DNA from: Nocardia testacea NBRC 100365
GTDB lineage: Bacteria; Actinomycetota; Actinomycetes; Mycobacteriales; Mycobacteriaceae
NCBI RefSeq assembly: GCF_000308775.1
Contig: NZ_BAGJ01000259.1
Location: forward strand, 1 to 45,266
Direction: 5' to 3'
DNA: 45,266 nt
The number at the start of each line of letters is the position of its first letter. Within the stretch, counting starts at the first letter, position 1. A program made the position numbers and the translations under genes. The notes beneath the pieces were generated by a model. That model saw nothing but the letters and a program-made list of their open reading frames with translations, was not told the DNA's origin and ran no database searches. Positions 28,794-37,583 of the stretch are shown here, one piece after another.

Positions 28794-29258
28794 GTGCTGG
28801 TCGCCGGGATCGGCAATATCTTCCTGGGCGACGACGGTTTCGGACCCGAGGTGGTGCGGCGGCTGCCGGAACACCCGGCGGCCGGTGCGCGGGTGGTGGA
28901 CTACGGCATCCGCGGTATGCATCTGGCCTACGACCTGCTCGACCCGTGGGACGCGCTGGTGCTGGTCGACGCCGTGCCGGATCGCGGCACGCCGGGACGG
29001 ATCGAGGTGATCCGGGCCGAACCCGGCCACGCCGAGACCGCCGCGCTGGACGCCCACGCCATGGATCCGGCGGCGGTGTTCGCCGGTGTCCGGGCCCTGG
29101 GCGGCGCCGTGCCCCCGACCGTGGTCGTCGGATGCCAGGTCGAATCGGTGGACGAGCGGCTCGGGCTGTCCACCCCGGTCGGTGACGCGGTGGACGCGGC
29201 CGTGGCGACCGTGGGCCGCGTCGTCGCCGAACTGCTCCGCCCACATCAGGAGGTGTGA
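28794..29258 (+). CDS. Hydrogenase maturation endopeptidase
   Basis: A 154-residue HyaD/HupD/HycI-family protease that removes the C-terminal tail of the large subunit after nickel insertion. The motif GIGNIFLGDDGFGPEVV (residues 5-21) carries the conserved Asp nickel ligand. Other elements are DYGIRGMHLAYDLL and VDAVPD, also typical. The GTG at 28794 is the only reasonable start, because a stop lies in frame at 28779. The ribosome site GGAAGGGG is rather far upstream. Its substrate is presumably the 22-residue tail of the large subunit encoded at 22909-24705. hypC follows two bases after the stop. Confidence 0.92.
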   Translation: MLVAGIGNIFLGDDGFGPEVVRRLPEHPAAGARVVDYGIRGMHLAYDLLDPWDALVLVDAVPDRGTPGRIEVIRAEPGHAETAALDAHAMDPAAVFAGVRALGGAVPPTVVVGCQVESVDERLGLSTPVGDAVDAAVATVGRVVAELLRPHQEV

Positions 29259-29260
29259 TC

Positions 29261-29503
29261 ATGTGCCTCGGTATCCCCGGCCGGGTCGTCGCGGTACCCG
29301 ACGGCTACCACCGGCAGATCGCCGTGGTGGACGTATCCGGTGAGCAGCGACGGGTGAATATCGGCCTGCTCGACGACGACCCGGCGCGACCCGGCGACTG
29401 GGTGGTCATCCATATGGGCTTCGCGGTCGAGAAGACGGATGCGGCCGGCGCCGCCGAGGCGATGGCGGGACTGCGCCTACTCGGACGGGGTGAACAGCCG
29501 TGA
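29261..29503 (+). CDS. hypC: Hydrogenase assembly chaperone HypC (copy 1)
   Basis: An 80-residue HypC/HupF-family chaperone, N-terminus MCLGIPGRV. Cys2 is essential for holding the Fe(CN)2CO unit with HypD and for binding the large subunit. The ATG at 29261 is chosen over the GTG at 29255 because Cys must be residue 2 and AGGAGG is well spaced to it. The conserved GDWVVIHMGFAVEK is present. It overlaps hypF by four bases (GTGA). A second hypC lies downstream of hypF. Confidence 0.93.
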   Translation: MCLGIPGRVVAVPDGYHRQIAVVDVSGEQRRVNIGLLDDDPARPGDWVVIHMGFAVEKTDAAGAAEAMAGLRLLGRGEQP

Positions 29504-31770
29504 CGGCCGGCCGGGCGCGGCGCCGGTTCGTGGTGCGCGGCGTGGTGCAGGGCGTCGGGTTCCGGCCGTTCGTCTACACCACCGCGGCGGAACTGTCGCT
29601 GAGCGGCCGGGTGTCCAACGACAGCAGCGGGGTCTTCATCGAGACCGAGGGCGCCCCCGCCGACCTCGCGGAGTTCGAGCGGCGCCTCCGGACCGCTCCG
29701 CCCCCGCTGGCGGTGGTGGAGTCGATCGAATGCCGGGACCTGCCGGTCCGCGGCGGCACCGGATTCCGGATCGCCGGCACCACCGCGGGCGGCGGTCGTA
29801 CGCTGGCCTCACCCGATATCGCGATCTGCGCGGCGTGCGCCGCGGAATTGCGTGATCCCGCCGACCGGCGCTACCGGCACCCCTTCGTCAACTGTACGAA
29901 CTGTGGTCCGCGGTTCACCATCATCGCGTCCCTGCCCTACGACCGGGCGCGGACCTCGATGGCCGATTTCCCCATGTGCGAGCGGTGCGCCCGGGAGTAC
30001 CACGATCCGGCCGATCGCCGATTCCACGCCCAGCCCATCGCCTGCCCCGACTGCGGTCCCCGCCTGTACTACGCCGGGCCGGGCGGCGGTGAACCGCTCG
30101 CCGCCGCCCGGGCACTGCTGCGATCCGGCGGCATCCTCGCGGTGAAGGGCGTCGGCGGTTATCACCTGGCCTGCGATGCGTCCGCGGAGACCGCGGTGGC
30201 CGAGTTGCGCCGCCGGAAACGGCGCGGCGGAAAGCCGTTCGCCGTGATGGCGCCGGATCTCACGGTCGCCGGAGCGATCGCCGGGGTCGACAGCGTCGCC
30301 GCGGCACTGCTGACCGGGCCGCAGCGACCCATCGTGCTGCTCCCGCGCGGGGCCCGGCCGATCGCCGGCTCCGTCGCGCCGGGCAACCCCGATCTCGGTG
30401 TGCTGCTCGCCTATACCCCGCTGCATATCCTGCTCTTCGGTCTGCCCGGCGATCCGCCCGGACCCGATGTGCTGGTGATGACCTCCGGAAACCGCAGCAG
30501 TGAGCCGATCTGCTACCACGACGCGGACGCCCGGGAACGGCTCGCCGGCCTGGCCGACGGATGGCTGTGGCACGACCGCCGGATCCTGGTGCCCTGCGAC
30601 GATTCGGTGGTGCGCGTCGTCGACGGCGTCGAAACGCCGGTGCGCCGGTCCCGGGGGTACGCGCCGTTGCCGCTCGCGCTGCCGGTGCCGGTGTCCCCGA
30701 CGCTCGCCGTGGGGGCCGATCTGAAGAATGTCTGCGCGGTGGCCGAGGGCCGGTATGCCTGGTTGAGCCAGCATGTCGGCGATATGGACGATCTGGCCAC
30801 GCTGCGGGCCTTCGATGCCACCGAACGGCATCTGCGGGAACTGACCGGCGTACACCCCATTCAGCTCGCCGCCGATACCCATCCGGGCTATCGCTCCACG
30901 GAGTGGGCACGCCGCGCCGCGGGTGAGCGCCCGGTGCGCACCGTGCAACACCATCACGCGCATATCGCCGCGGTGATGGGGGAGCACGGCCTCGGACCGT
31001 CCGACACGGTACTGGGTGTCGCGTTCGACGGCACCGGATTCGGCCCCGACGGCGCGGTGTGGGGCGGGGAATTCCTGGCCGCGGGGTACAAGGGCTACCG
31101 TCGGCTGGCGCACCTGAAATACGTGCCGCTGGCCGGCGGAGATACGAGCGTGCACCGGCCGTACCGGATGGCGCTGGCGCATCTGTGGGCGGCGGGTATC
31201 GACTGGCGGGCGACGATCGCCTCGGTCCGCGCCTGCCCGCCGGAGGAACGCGCGGTGCTCGCCCACCAGTTCGAGACCGGCCTGGGGTGTGTGCCGACCT
31301 CGAGCATGGGCCGGCTGTTCGACGCGGTGGCCTCGCTGGCCGGGGTCCGGCACACCGTGGACTACGAGGCCCAGGCGGCCATCGAACTCGAAGGGCTGTC
31401 CCGGCGCGCCGATCCGGGCGATACCGAGTACCGGTTCGCGATCGATACCGGCCGCGACCCGGTGTCCATCGATCCCGCCCCGGTGCTCGCGGCGGTGGTC
31501 GCGGATACCGAGAACGAGGTCCCGGCCGCGGTGATCGGCGCCCGTTTCCACGCCGCGCTCGCGCGCTTGGTGCTGGAGACGGCCCTGGCCCACCAGGGTG
31601 CGGCCACGACCGTCGCCCTCTCGGGCGGTGTGTTCCAGAACGCGCTGCTGTTGTCGGTCACCCGGCGGCTGCTGCGGGACCACGGTTTCACCGTGCTCAC
31701 CCACCATCGGCTGCCGCCCAACGACGGCGGTCTCGCGTTCGGTCAGGTGCTCGCGGTCGCCGCGGGCTGA
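29500..31770 (+). CDS. hypF: Carbamoyltransferase HypF
   Basis: A 756-residue enzyme making the cyanide ligands: it activates carbamoyl phosphate and passes the carbamoyl group to the C-terminal cysteine of HypE. Domains in order: acylphosphatase (about 8-95, RGVVQGVGFRPFVY); zinc fingers (CAAC and CTNC, then CERC and CPDC, about 110-187); YrdC-like nucleotide domain (about 200-385, KGVGGYHLACDA and MTSGNRSSEP); Kae1-like C-terminal domain (about 400-756, with HHHAHIAAVM, FDGTGFGPDGAVWGGEF and SGGVFQNALL). The length is normal and all motifs are intact. GTG start overlapping hypC. Confidence 0.97.
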   Translation: MTAGRARRRFVVRGVVQGVGFRPFVYTTAAELSLSGRVSNDSSGVFIETEGAPADLAEFERRLRTAPPPLAVVESIECRDLPVRGGTGFRIAGTTAGGGRTLASPDIAICAACAAELRDPADRRYRHPFVNCTNCGPRFTIIASLPYDRARTSMADFPMCERCAREYHDPADRRFHAQPIACPDCGPRLYYAGPGGGEPLAAARALLRSGGILAVKGVGGYHLACDASAETAVAELRRRKRRGGKPFAVMAPDLTVAGAIAGVDSVAAALLTGPQRPIVLLPRGARPIAGSVAPGNPDLGVLLAYTPLHILLFGLPGDPPGPDVLVMTSGNRSSEPICYHDADARERLAGLADGWLWHDRRILVPCDDSVVRVVDGVETPVRRSRGYAPLPLALPVPVSPTLAVGADLKNVCAVAEGRYAWLSQHVGDMDDLATLRAFDATERHLRELTGVHPIQLAADTHPGYRSTEWARRAAGERPVRTVQHHHAHIAAVMGEHGLGPSDTVLGVAFDGTGFGPDGAVWGGEFLAAGYKGYRRLAHLKYVPLAGGDTSVHRPYRMALAHLWAAGIDWRATIASVRACPPEERAVLAHQFETGLGCVPTSSMGRLFDAVASLAGVRHTVDYEAQAAIELEGLSRRADPGDTEYRFAIDTGRDPVSIDPAPVLAAVVADTENEVPAAVIGARFHAALARLVLETALAHQGAATTVALSGGVFQNALLLSVTRRLLRDHGFTVLTHHRLPPNDGGLAFGQVLAVAAG

Positions 31771-31789
31771 GCGGAGAAGGAGGACGATC

Positions 31790-32110
31790 ATGTGCCTGGC
31801 AGTTCCCGGAAAGGTACTCAGCCTCGAGGAGCGCGACGGCACGCTCATGTCGGTCGTCGATTTCGGCGGCGTGCACAAGGACGTATGCCTGCAGTACATC
31901 CCGGATGCCGCGATCGGTGACTACGTCGTCGTGCACGTCGGTTTCGCCATCCAGCGGCTGGACGAGGAATCGGCGCTGGCGACCCTGGCCGAATTCGAAC
32001 ACCTCGGCGTCCTGAACGAGGAGTTCGCCGACGGTTTCGCCGTCGCGGCGGCCCAGGCGGGAGTGGACAACCCCGAGGCGCCCCGGCGGCCCGACAAGGA
32101 GGAACCGTGA
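31790..32110 (+). CDS. hypC: Hydrogenase assembly chaperone HypC (copy 2)
   Basis: A 106-residue HypC paralogue, N-terminus MCLAVPGKV with the essential Cys2. VVVHVGFAIQRLDEE is conserved. It is 26 residues longer than copy 1, with an extended tail (ALATLAEFEHLGV, then an acidic end). A strong AGAAGGAGG site precedes the ATG, and the GTG start of hypD overlaps its stop. Two copies may divide labour: one for Fe(CN)2CO assembly on HypD, one for the large subunit. This is an inference. Confidence 0.93.
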   Translation: MCLAVPGKVLSLEERDGTLMSVVDFGGVHKDVCLQYIPDAAIGDYVVVHVGFAIQRLDEESALATLAEFEHLGVLNEEFADGFAVAAAQAGVDNPEAPRRPDKEEP

Positions 32111-33219
32111 AATATCTCGACGAATTCAGTGATCCCCAGTTGGCGAAGAAACTTCTGGACCGGATCCGCGCCACCACCGACCGCCGGTGGGCGATCATGG
32201 AAGTGTGTGGCGGACAGACACATTCGATCATCCGGCACGGGATCGACCAGTTGCTGCCGGACCGGATCGAGATGATCCACGGCCCGGGGTGCCCGGTGTG
32301 CGTCACCCCCCTGGAGGTCATCGACAAGGCCCTCGAGATCGCCGCCCGGCCCGGGGTGATCTTCTGCTCCTTCGGCGATATGTTGCGGGTTCCGGGCAGC
32401 GAGAAGGATCTTTTCCACGTCAAGAGCGAAGGCGGCGACGTCCGGGTGGTCTACTCGCCGCTGGACGCGCTGGAGCTGGCCAAGGCGAATCCGGACCGGC
32501 AGGTGGTCTTCTTCGGGATCGGATTCGAGACCACGGCCCCGGCCAACGCGATGACGGTCTATCAGGCCCAGCGCCTGGGTATCGAGAATTTCTCGCTGCT
32601 GGTATCGCATGTGCTGGTGCCGCCGGCGATCGCCGCGATCATGGAATCGCCGCAGTGCCGGGTACAGGCGTTCCTGCTGGCCGGGCACGTGTGCACGGTG
32701 ATGGGCACCCGGGAGTACCCGCCGCTGGCCCAGCGGTATCGGGTTCCCATGGTAGTGACCGGTTTCGAGCCGCTGGATATCCTCGAGGGCATCCGCCGCA
32801 CGGTGGCACAGCTCGAGGCCGGCCGGCACGAGGTGGAGAACGCCTATCCGCGCGCGGTCTCGGCGGCGGGGAATCCGGCGGCCAAGGCCATGCTCGACGA
32901 TGTCTTCGAGGTCACCGACCGGGCCTGGCGGGGGATCGGGGTGATCCCGGACAGCGGGTGGCGGCTGTCGCTGCGCTACCGCGACTACGACGCCGAACAC
33001 CGGTTCGCGGTGGGCGAGCTGCACACGGCCGAATCGGCGATCTGCCGGTCCGGGGAGGTGCTGCAGGGCCTGATCAAACCCAACGAATGCGCCGCGTTCG
33101 GCACCCAGTGCACACCGCGCAACCCGCTGGGCGCCACCATGGTCTCTTCGGAGGGCGCGTGTGCCGCCTACTACCTGTACCGCCGGCTGGACCAGCCCGC
33201 GGAGGTGGCCCATGCGTGA
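32107..33219 (+). CDS. hypD: Hydrogenase formation protein HypD
   Basis: A 370-residue iron-sulfur scaffold for Fe(CN)2CO assembly. Landmarks: MEVCGGQTHSI (catalytic Cys), GPGCPVCVTP (CxxC dithiol), FFGIGFETTAP, LAGHVCTVMG, and the C-terminal cysteines of the 4Fe-4S cluster in PNECAAFGTQCTP and EGACAAYY. GTG start inside the stop of hypC copy 2; the stop overlaps hypE by eight bases. Confidence 0.97.
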   Translation: MKYLDEFSDPQLAKKLLDRIRATTDRRWAIMEVCGGQTHSIIRHGIDQLLPDRIEMIHGPGCPVCVTPLEVIDKALEIAARPGVIFCSFGDMLRVPGSEKDLFHVKSEGGDVRVVYSPLDALELAKANPDRQVVFFGIGFETTAPANAMTVYQAQRLGIENFSLLVSHVLVPPAIAAIMESPQCRVQAFLLAGHVCTVMGTREYPPLAQRYRVPMVVTGFEPLDILEGIRRTVAQLEAGRHEVENAYPRAVSAAGNPAAKAMLDDVFEVTDRAWRGIGVIPDSGWRLSLRYRDYDAEHRFAVGELHTAESAICRSGEVLQGLIKPNECAAFGTQCTPRNPLGATMVSSEGACAAYYLYRRLDQPAEVAHA

Positions 33220-34291
33220 GGATCCGATGATCCCCGCGGCGACGATCGATGCCGAGGGGTGGGTCTGCCCGATGCCGCTGCGCGACGCGCCGAATATCGT
33301 GATGGGTCACGGTGGCGGCGGGGCCATGTCGGGTGAGCTGATCGAGCACCTGTTCCTCCCGGCCTTCGGGGCCGCGGCCGACGCCGGCCTGGGCGATTCC
33401 GCGGTCGTCGCGGTCGACGGCACCCGCCTGGCCTTCTCCACCGATTCCTTCGTCGTGAAACCGCTGGTCTTCCCGGGTGGTTCGATCGGCGAGCTCGCGG
33501 TCAACGGCACCGTCAACGATCTGGCCATGGCGGGTGCGCGACCCCTGGTGCTGTCCACCGCGTTCATTCTCGAAGAGGGCACCGCGCTGTCCGAGATCGC
33601 CCACGTGGCCGAGGCGCTCGGCACCGCGGCGACCGCGGCCGGGGTCTCGCTGGTGACCGGCGACACCAAGGTCGTCGACGCCGGGCACGGCGACGGCATC
33701 TTCATCAACACCGCCGGTATCGGTGTCCTCGCCGACGGCGTCGATATCCGGCCCGAACGGGCGGCACCCGGCGATATCGTCGTGGTCAGTGGTGAGATCG
33801 GGGTGCACGGTATCGCGGTGATGAGTTGCCGTGAGGGCCTGGAGTTCGGCACCACGGTGCTCAGCGACACCGCCCCACTGGCCGGGCTGGTGGCCACCAT
33901 GCTGGAAACGGGTGTGGATCTGCACGTCCTGCGCGACCCGACCCGCGGCGGGGTGGCCGCGACGCTGAACGAGATCGCCCGGGCCGCCGGGACGGGCATC
34001 GTGCTGGACGAGACGGCCCTACCGGTACCGGCCGCGGTACGAGACGCCTGCGGGCTGCTCGGGCTGGATCCGATGTATGTCGCCAACGAGGGCAAGCTGG
34101 TCGCTTTCGTACCGCCCGCGGACGCGGATCGGGTACTGGCGGCGATGCGCGCCCATCCGCTCGGGGTACACGCGGCGGTGATCGGCAGCTGCGTCGAGGA
34201 GCATCCGGGAATGGTGGTGGCGCGCACCGCGCTCGGCGGCACGCGGGTGGTCGATCTGCCCGCCGGTGAGCAGCTGCCACGGATCTGTTGA
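33212..34291 (+). CDS. hypE: Hydrogenase maturation protein HypE
   Basis: A 359-residue AIR-synthase-like ATPase that dehydrates the thiocarboxamide to thiocyanate. The C-terminus PRIC carries the acceptor cysteine as its last residue. Landmarks: VMGHGGGGAMSGELI near the N-terminus, FSTDSFVVKPLVFPGGSIGELAVNGTVNDLAM, GDTKVV and RDPTRGG. The ATG at 33212 lies inside the end of hypD. The gene completes a full HypABCDEF set within the locus. Confidence 0.97.
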   Translation: MREDPMIPAATIDAEGWVCPMPLRDAPNIVMGHGGGGAMSGELIEHLFLPAFGAAADAGLGDSAVVAVDGTRLAFSTDSFVVKPLVFPGGSIGELAVNGTVNDLAMAGARPLVLSTAFILEEGTALSEIAHVAEALGTAATAAGVSLVTGDTKVVDAGHGDGIFINTAGIGVLADGVDIRPERAAPGDIVVVSGEIGVHGIAVMSCREGLEFGTTVLSDTAPLAGLVATMLETGVDLHVLRDPTRGGVAATLNEIARAAGTGIVLDETALPVPAAVRDACGLLGLDPMYVANEGKLVAFVPPADADRVLAAMRAHPLGVHAAVIGSCVEEHPGMVVARTALGGTRVVDLPAGEQLPRIC

Positions 34292-34342
34292 CGCGGCGAG
34301 ACCGCCGGGACCGCCGCCCGGAAGGAACGAGGTACACCGACG

Positions 34343-35446
34343 GTGCGGAAATCGGTGGCGGCCGTGCGGGCGGCATGGTCGGAGCTGGAACCCGCGCAGC
34401 GCCGCAGCGCGGCCGGGATGACTCTCACGATCGTCGCCCTGCACCTCGTCGGCTTCGCGACCCTGCTGTTCCTGGTGGTTCCGGGCGGCTATCTCGTGGA
34501 CGGCGCCGTGTTCGGTGCCGGGCTCGGGATCACCGCTTACACCCTGGGTATGCGGCACGCGTTCGACGCCGACCATATCGCCGCGATCGACAATACGACC
34601 CGCAAGCTCGTGGCCGAGAACCAGAAACCGCTGTCGGTCGGATTCTGGTTCTCCCTCGGGCATTCCACGATCGTGTTCGTGCTGGTCGCCCTGCTGGCAG
34701 CCGGAGTGAAGGCGCTCGCGGTCAATCTGCAGGACGACAATTCGCGGTTGCAGCAGTGGACCGGCGTGTTCGGCACCGGTGTGTCGGGGACCTTTCTCAT
34801 CCTGATCGGGTTGCTGAACCTGATGTCGCTGATCGGGATCTGGCGGGTGTTCCGTGGGATGCGCGGCGGCGTGTACGACGAAGCCGAACTCGAACGCCGG
34901 CTCGACGACCGCGGTGCGCTGAACCGCGTTTTCGGTCCGCTGATGCGCGCGGTGCGCCGGCCGTGGCAGATGTATCCGGTCGGGCTGCTGTTCGGGCTCG
35001 GCTTCGACACCGTCACCGAGGTGGGTCTGCTCGTGATCGCCGGTGGGGCGGCCGCCACCGACCTGCCCTGGTACGCGATTCTCGTCCTGCCCGTCCTGTT
35101 CTCGGCGGGTATGTCGCTGTTCGACGCCCTGGACGGGACGTTCATGAACTACGCCTACGGCTGGGCCTTCGCGGGCCCGGTCCGCAAGATCTACTACAAC
35201 TTCGTGGTCACCGGTCTGTCGGTCGCGGTGGCCCTGGTGATCGGGGCGCAGGAGATCATCTCGATCCTCACCGAGAAGCTCGACCTCACCACCGGCCCGC
35301 TGGCCTGGATCGGTGCGCTCGATCTCGGCGCGATGGGGTTCATCATCGTCGGCCTCTTCGTGCTCACCTGGGCCGCCGCCGCGGCGGTCTGGCGGTTCGG
35401 TGATGTCGAACGGCGGTGGCGGCGCGGAGTGCCGGTGGACCCGTGA
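34343..35446 (+). CDS. NiCoT-family nickel/cobalt transporter (HoxN/NixA type)
   Basis: A 367-residue inner-membrane permease with about eight spans. The signature RHAFDADHIAAIDNTTRK (about residues 70-87) contains the metal-selecting HAFDADHI core. LLFGLGFDTVTEV and GMSLFDALDG complete the NiCoT motifs. It takes up Ni2+ (or Co2+) at high affinity. Its place right after hypE and before a DUF6390-like gene argues for nickel supply to the hydrogenase. GTG start 51 bases after hypE; stop overlaps the next gene. Confidence 0.95.
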   Translation: MRKSVAAVRAAWSELEPAQRRSAAGMTLTIVALHLVGFATLLFLVVPGGYLVDGAVFGAGLGITAYTLGMRHAFDADHIAAIDNTTRKLVAENQKPLSVGFWFSLGHSTIVFVLVALLAAGVKALAVNLQDDNSRLQQWTGVFGTGVSGTFLILIGLLNLMSLIGIWRVFRGMRGGVYDEAELERRLDDRGALNRVFGPLMRAVRRPWQMYPVGLLFGLGFDTVTEVGLLVIAGGAAATDLPWYAILVLPVLFSAGMSLFDALDGTFMNYAYGWAFAGPVRKIYYNFVVTGLSVAVALVIGAQEIISILTEKLDLTTGPLAWIGALDLGAMGFIIVGLFVLTWAAAAAVWRFGDVERRWRRGVPVDP

Positions 35447-36219
35447 GCACCTCCGCCGACGCCCGCGCCACCCGGGGAACCGAGATGTTCGCCCGGTACG
35501 CCTACGCGCCCAACCGGCTCGGCTACTGCGGCCCCGCCGAGACCTCGGCCCTGCGCGGCGGTTCCGCGGACCGGGTACGGGCGGCGGCGCGGCATTTCAC
35601 CGGGGCCTGGCCCTATCTGCAGGTCATGTCGCGGATGACCGGTATCGCCGATCCGCTCGATCATCGGCTCGTCGAATCGTACTGGCTCGGCGGCGGGGTC
35701 GGCGCGGGACTGGATCCGGCCGCGTTCATCACCGAACTGCTCGCCGTGATCGGCCCGGCCGCGGGGCACTATTGGAAATATCTCGCCGAGGAGTCGCTGG
35801 CCGGTGAGGCCGCGGCCAATCACTGCTTCCACGTGTTCGGCATCTACCCCTGGACCCGGCTGCTCGGTCGCGGTGGCGAGCAGCCGATCCGGGTGCTCGA
35901 CCGCTGCCGGATCAGCTGGGGGACGGTGACGGCCCGGTGCGGCGACGAACTGACGGTGCGGCGCCGGCGGCTGTCCTTCGACGGGGACAGGTTGCTGCTG
36001 GGCGCGCCGGCGGCCCTGTCGGTGCCCGTGTGGGAGGACGGGTTCTCGGCTGTACCCGAGGCGGCCCCGGGGCAGCTGGTCGCCCTGCACTGGGACCGGC
36101 TGTGCGGTCCGCTGACCACCGCGCAGGTCCGCACGCTGGCCGTGGCGACCGCTCGGCAGTTGCGGGTCACCAACCGGAGATCGGCCTATCAGCCGACCGG
36201 TGTGGGCCAGCGCCGGTGA
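35443..36219 (+). CDS. DUF6390-like hydrogenase-locus protein
   Basis: 258 residues, soluble. It begins near FARYAYAPNRLGYCGPAETSAL and contains GAWPYLQVMSRMTG, VESYWLGGG and AANHCFHVFGIYPWTRLL, ending VRTLAVATARQLRVTN. I associate it with the DUF6390 family of actinobacterial hydrogenase loci, with moderate certainty. GTG start overlaps the NiCoT stop. Its end overlaps the convergent MFS gene by 31 bases (36189-36219). No catalytic motif is recognised. Confidence 0.7.
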   Translation: MSTSADARATRGTEMFARYAYAPNRLGYCGPAETSALRGGSADRVRAAARHFTGAWPYLQVMSRMTGIADPLDHRLVESYWLGGGVGAGLDPAAFITELLAVIGPAAGHYWKYLAEESLAGEAAANHCFHVFGIYPWTRLLGRGGEQPIRVLDRCRISWGTVTARCGDELTVRRRRLSFDGDRLLLGAPAALSVPVWEDGFSAVPEAAPGQLVALHWDRLCGPLTTAQVRTLAVATARQLRVTNRRSAYQPTGVGQRR

Positions 36220-37526
36220 TCGTCGTCGATGACGAAGGTGTGGCTGTGCCGGTAGCTGTGCGCGCCCACCGGTACCGCGTCGTGGAGATGACCGGGATCG
36301 ATCCGGTCGTCGTGGAGGTGGTCGAGCGCGGCGGGATCGTGCCGGGGCCAGTACCGCAGCGCCACGACGAGGCCGGCGCCGGCGAGGAGGGCGGGCACGA
36401 TCCAGGCGATGGTGAATCCCGCCGAGGTGGTGAGCCGGCCCACGACCGGGTAGGTGACCAGCCAGCACAGATGCGAGAGCGAGAACTGCGCCGCGAAGAG
36501 AGCCGGCCGGTCCGTCGGATGCGCGGAACGCCGCAGCACACGCCCGGCGGGTGTGATCGCCAGCCCGGTGCCGGCGCCGATGAGTGCCCAGACCGCGAGG
36601 GCGACGGCCCGGCTCCCGGGCCCGGACAGCGTCATCGCGATCGCGGTCGCGATGCCGAGAACCAGGGTCCCCGCCCCGGCCAGCACGACGGGGCGTTCAC
36701 CGACCCGGGCCAGCACCGGGGGCACCGCCAGGGCTGCGAGCATCGTGCCGAATCCGTTGGCCGCCAGCAGTACCGCGACGTCGGCGGGTGAGCCGCCCAG
36801 CGCATCGCGGACGTAATTGACGGTATCGACCATCACCACCGACCCCACCGCGGCCACCACGAGGTTCACTCCGAGCAGCCCGCGTAGCCGCGGGGTGGCA
36901 GCGAAGATCCGCAGGCCGACGGCCGTGCGGTCCCATATCCCGGTCACCGCCCGGCGGACCGGATCCGGAATCGCCGTGCCCGCCACCAGTATCGCGGAGA
37001 CGAGGAAGCCCAGGGCGGTGCCGGCGAACAGCCGGTGGAAATCCAGCACGGTGAGCAATACCGCCGCGAGTACGGGGCTCAGCAGCGTCTCCATCGTCGC
37101 GGCCAACTGGGCGGCGGACAGCGCCCGGGTGTAGTCGCGGTCGTCGGGCAGGATATCGGGCAGCACGGCCTGGAAGGCCGGGGTGAACACGGCCGAGGCG
37201 GTCTGCAGCACCGCGATCGACAGGTAGACCTGCCATACCTCCTGCACGAACGGCAGGCTCGACGCCGCCGCGACCCGCACCAGGTCCAGCGCCACCAGCA
37301 ACCCGCGGCGCGGCAGCCGATCGGCGTAGGCCGCCGCCACCGGCGCGACGGTGACATAAACCGCCATCTTGATCGTCAGGGCGGTGCCGAGGACCAGGCC
37401 CGCGTCTCGCCCGGCCAGCTCATAGGCGAGTAGCCCCAGCGCCACGGTGGCCAGGCCGGTGCCGCACAGGGCCGACACCTGCGCCGCGAACAGGCGCCGG
37501 TACGCACGATGGGCGAACAGTGACAA
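36189..37526 (-). CDS. MFS transporter, probable metal or drug exporter
   Basis: A 445-residue inner-membrane protein with about 12 spans. Loop motif A reads AYADRLPRRG after span 2. The pattern SLFAHRAYRRLFAAQVSALCGTGLATVALGLLAYEL is typical of the exporter-type (drug/metal) MFS branch. The TTG at 37526 is chosen because GAGGAG lies seven bases upstream; the longer frame to 37598 would run into the divergent regulator. The gene faces a KmtR-like nickel/cobalt sensor across a palindrome and lies beside the NiCoT gene. An Ni/Co exporter is the favoured role, inferred from context. Confidence 0.8.
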   Translation of the reverse strand: MSLFAHRAYRRLFAAQVSALCGTGLATVALGLLAYELAGRDAGLVLGTALTIKMAVYVTVAPVAAAYADRLPRRGLLVALDLVRVAAASSLPFVQEVWQVYLSIAVLQTASAVFTPAFQAVLPDILPDDRDYTRALSAAQLAATMETLLSPVLAAVLLTVLDFHRLFAGTALGFLVSAILVAGTAIPDPVRRAVTGIWDRTAVGLRIFAATPRLRGLLGVNLVVAAVGSVVMVDTVNYVRDALGGSPADVAVLLAANGFGTMLAALAVPPVLARVGERPVVLAGAGTLVLGIATAIAMTLSGPGSRAVALAVWALIGAGTGLAITPAGRVLRRSAHPTDRPALFAAQFSLSHLCWLVTYPVVGRLTTSAGFTIAWIVPALLAGAGLVVALRYWPRHDPAALDHLHDDRIDPGHLHDAVPVGAHSYRHSHTFVIDDDHRRWPTPVG

Positions 37527-37563
37527 CCCTCGACTCCTCGCTGCGGGCCCGAGCAGGAAGAAT

Positions 37564-37583
37564 ATGTGCTCGTGTACGCACAT
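37564..37583. promoter_or_regulatory. Palindromic operator of the divergent KmtR-like/MFS pair
   Basis: ATGTGC (37564-37569) and GCACAT (37578-37583) are inverted arms around eight bases. They overlap the GTG start of the sensor gene and lie about 40 bp from the exporter start. Likely bound by the KmtR-like sensor, giving autorepression and control of the exporter (inference). Confidence 0.6.
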
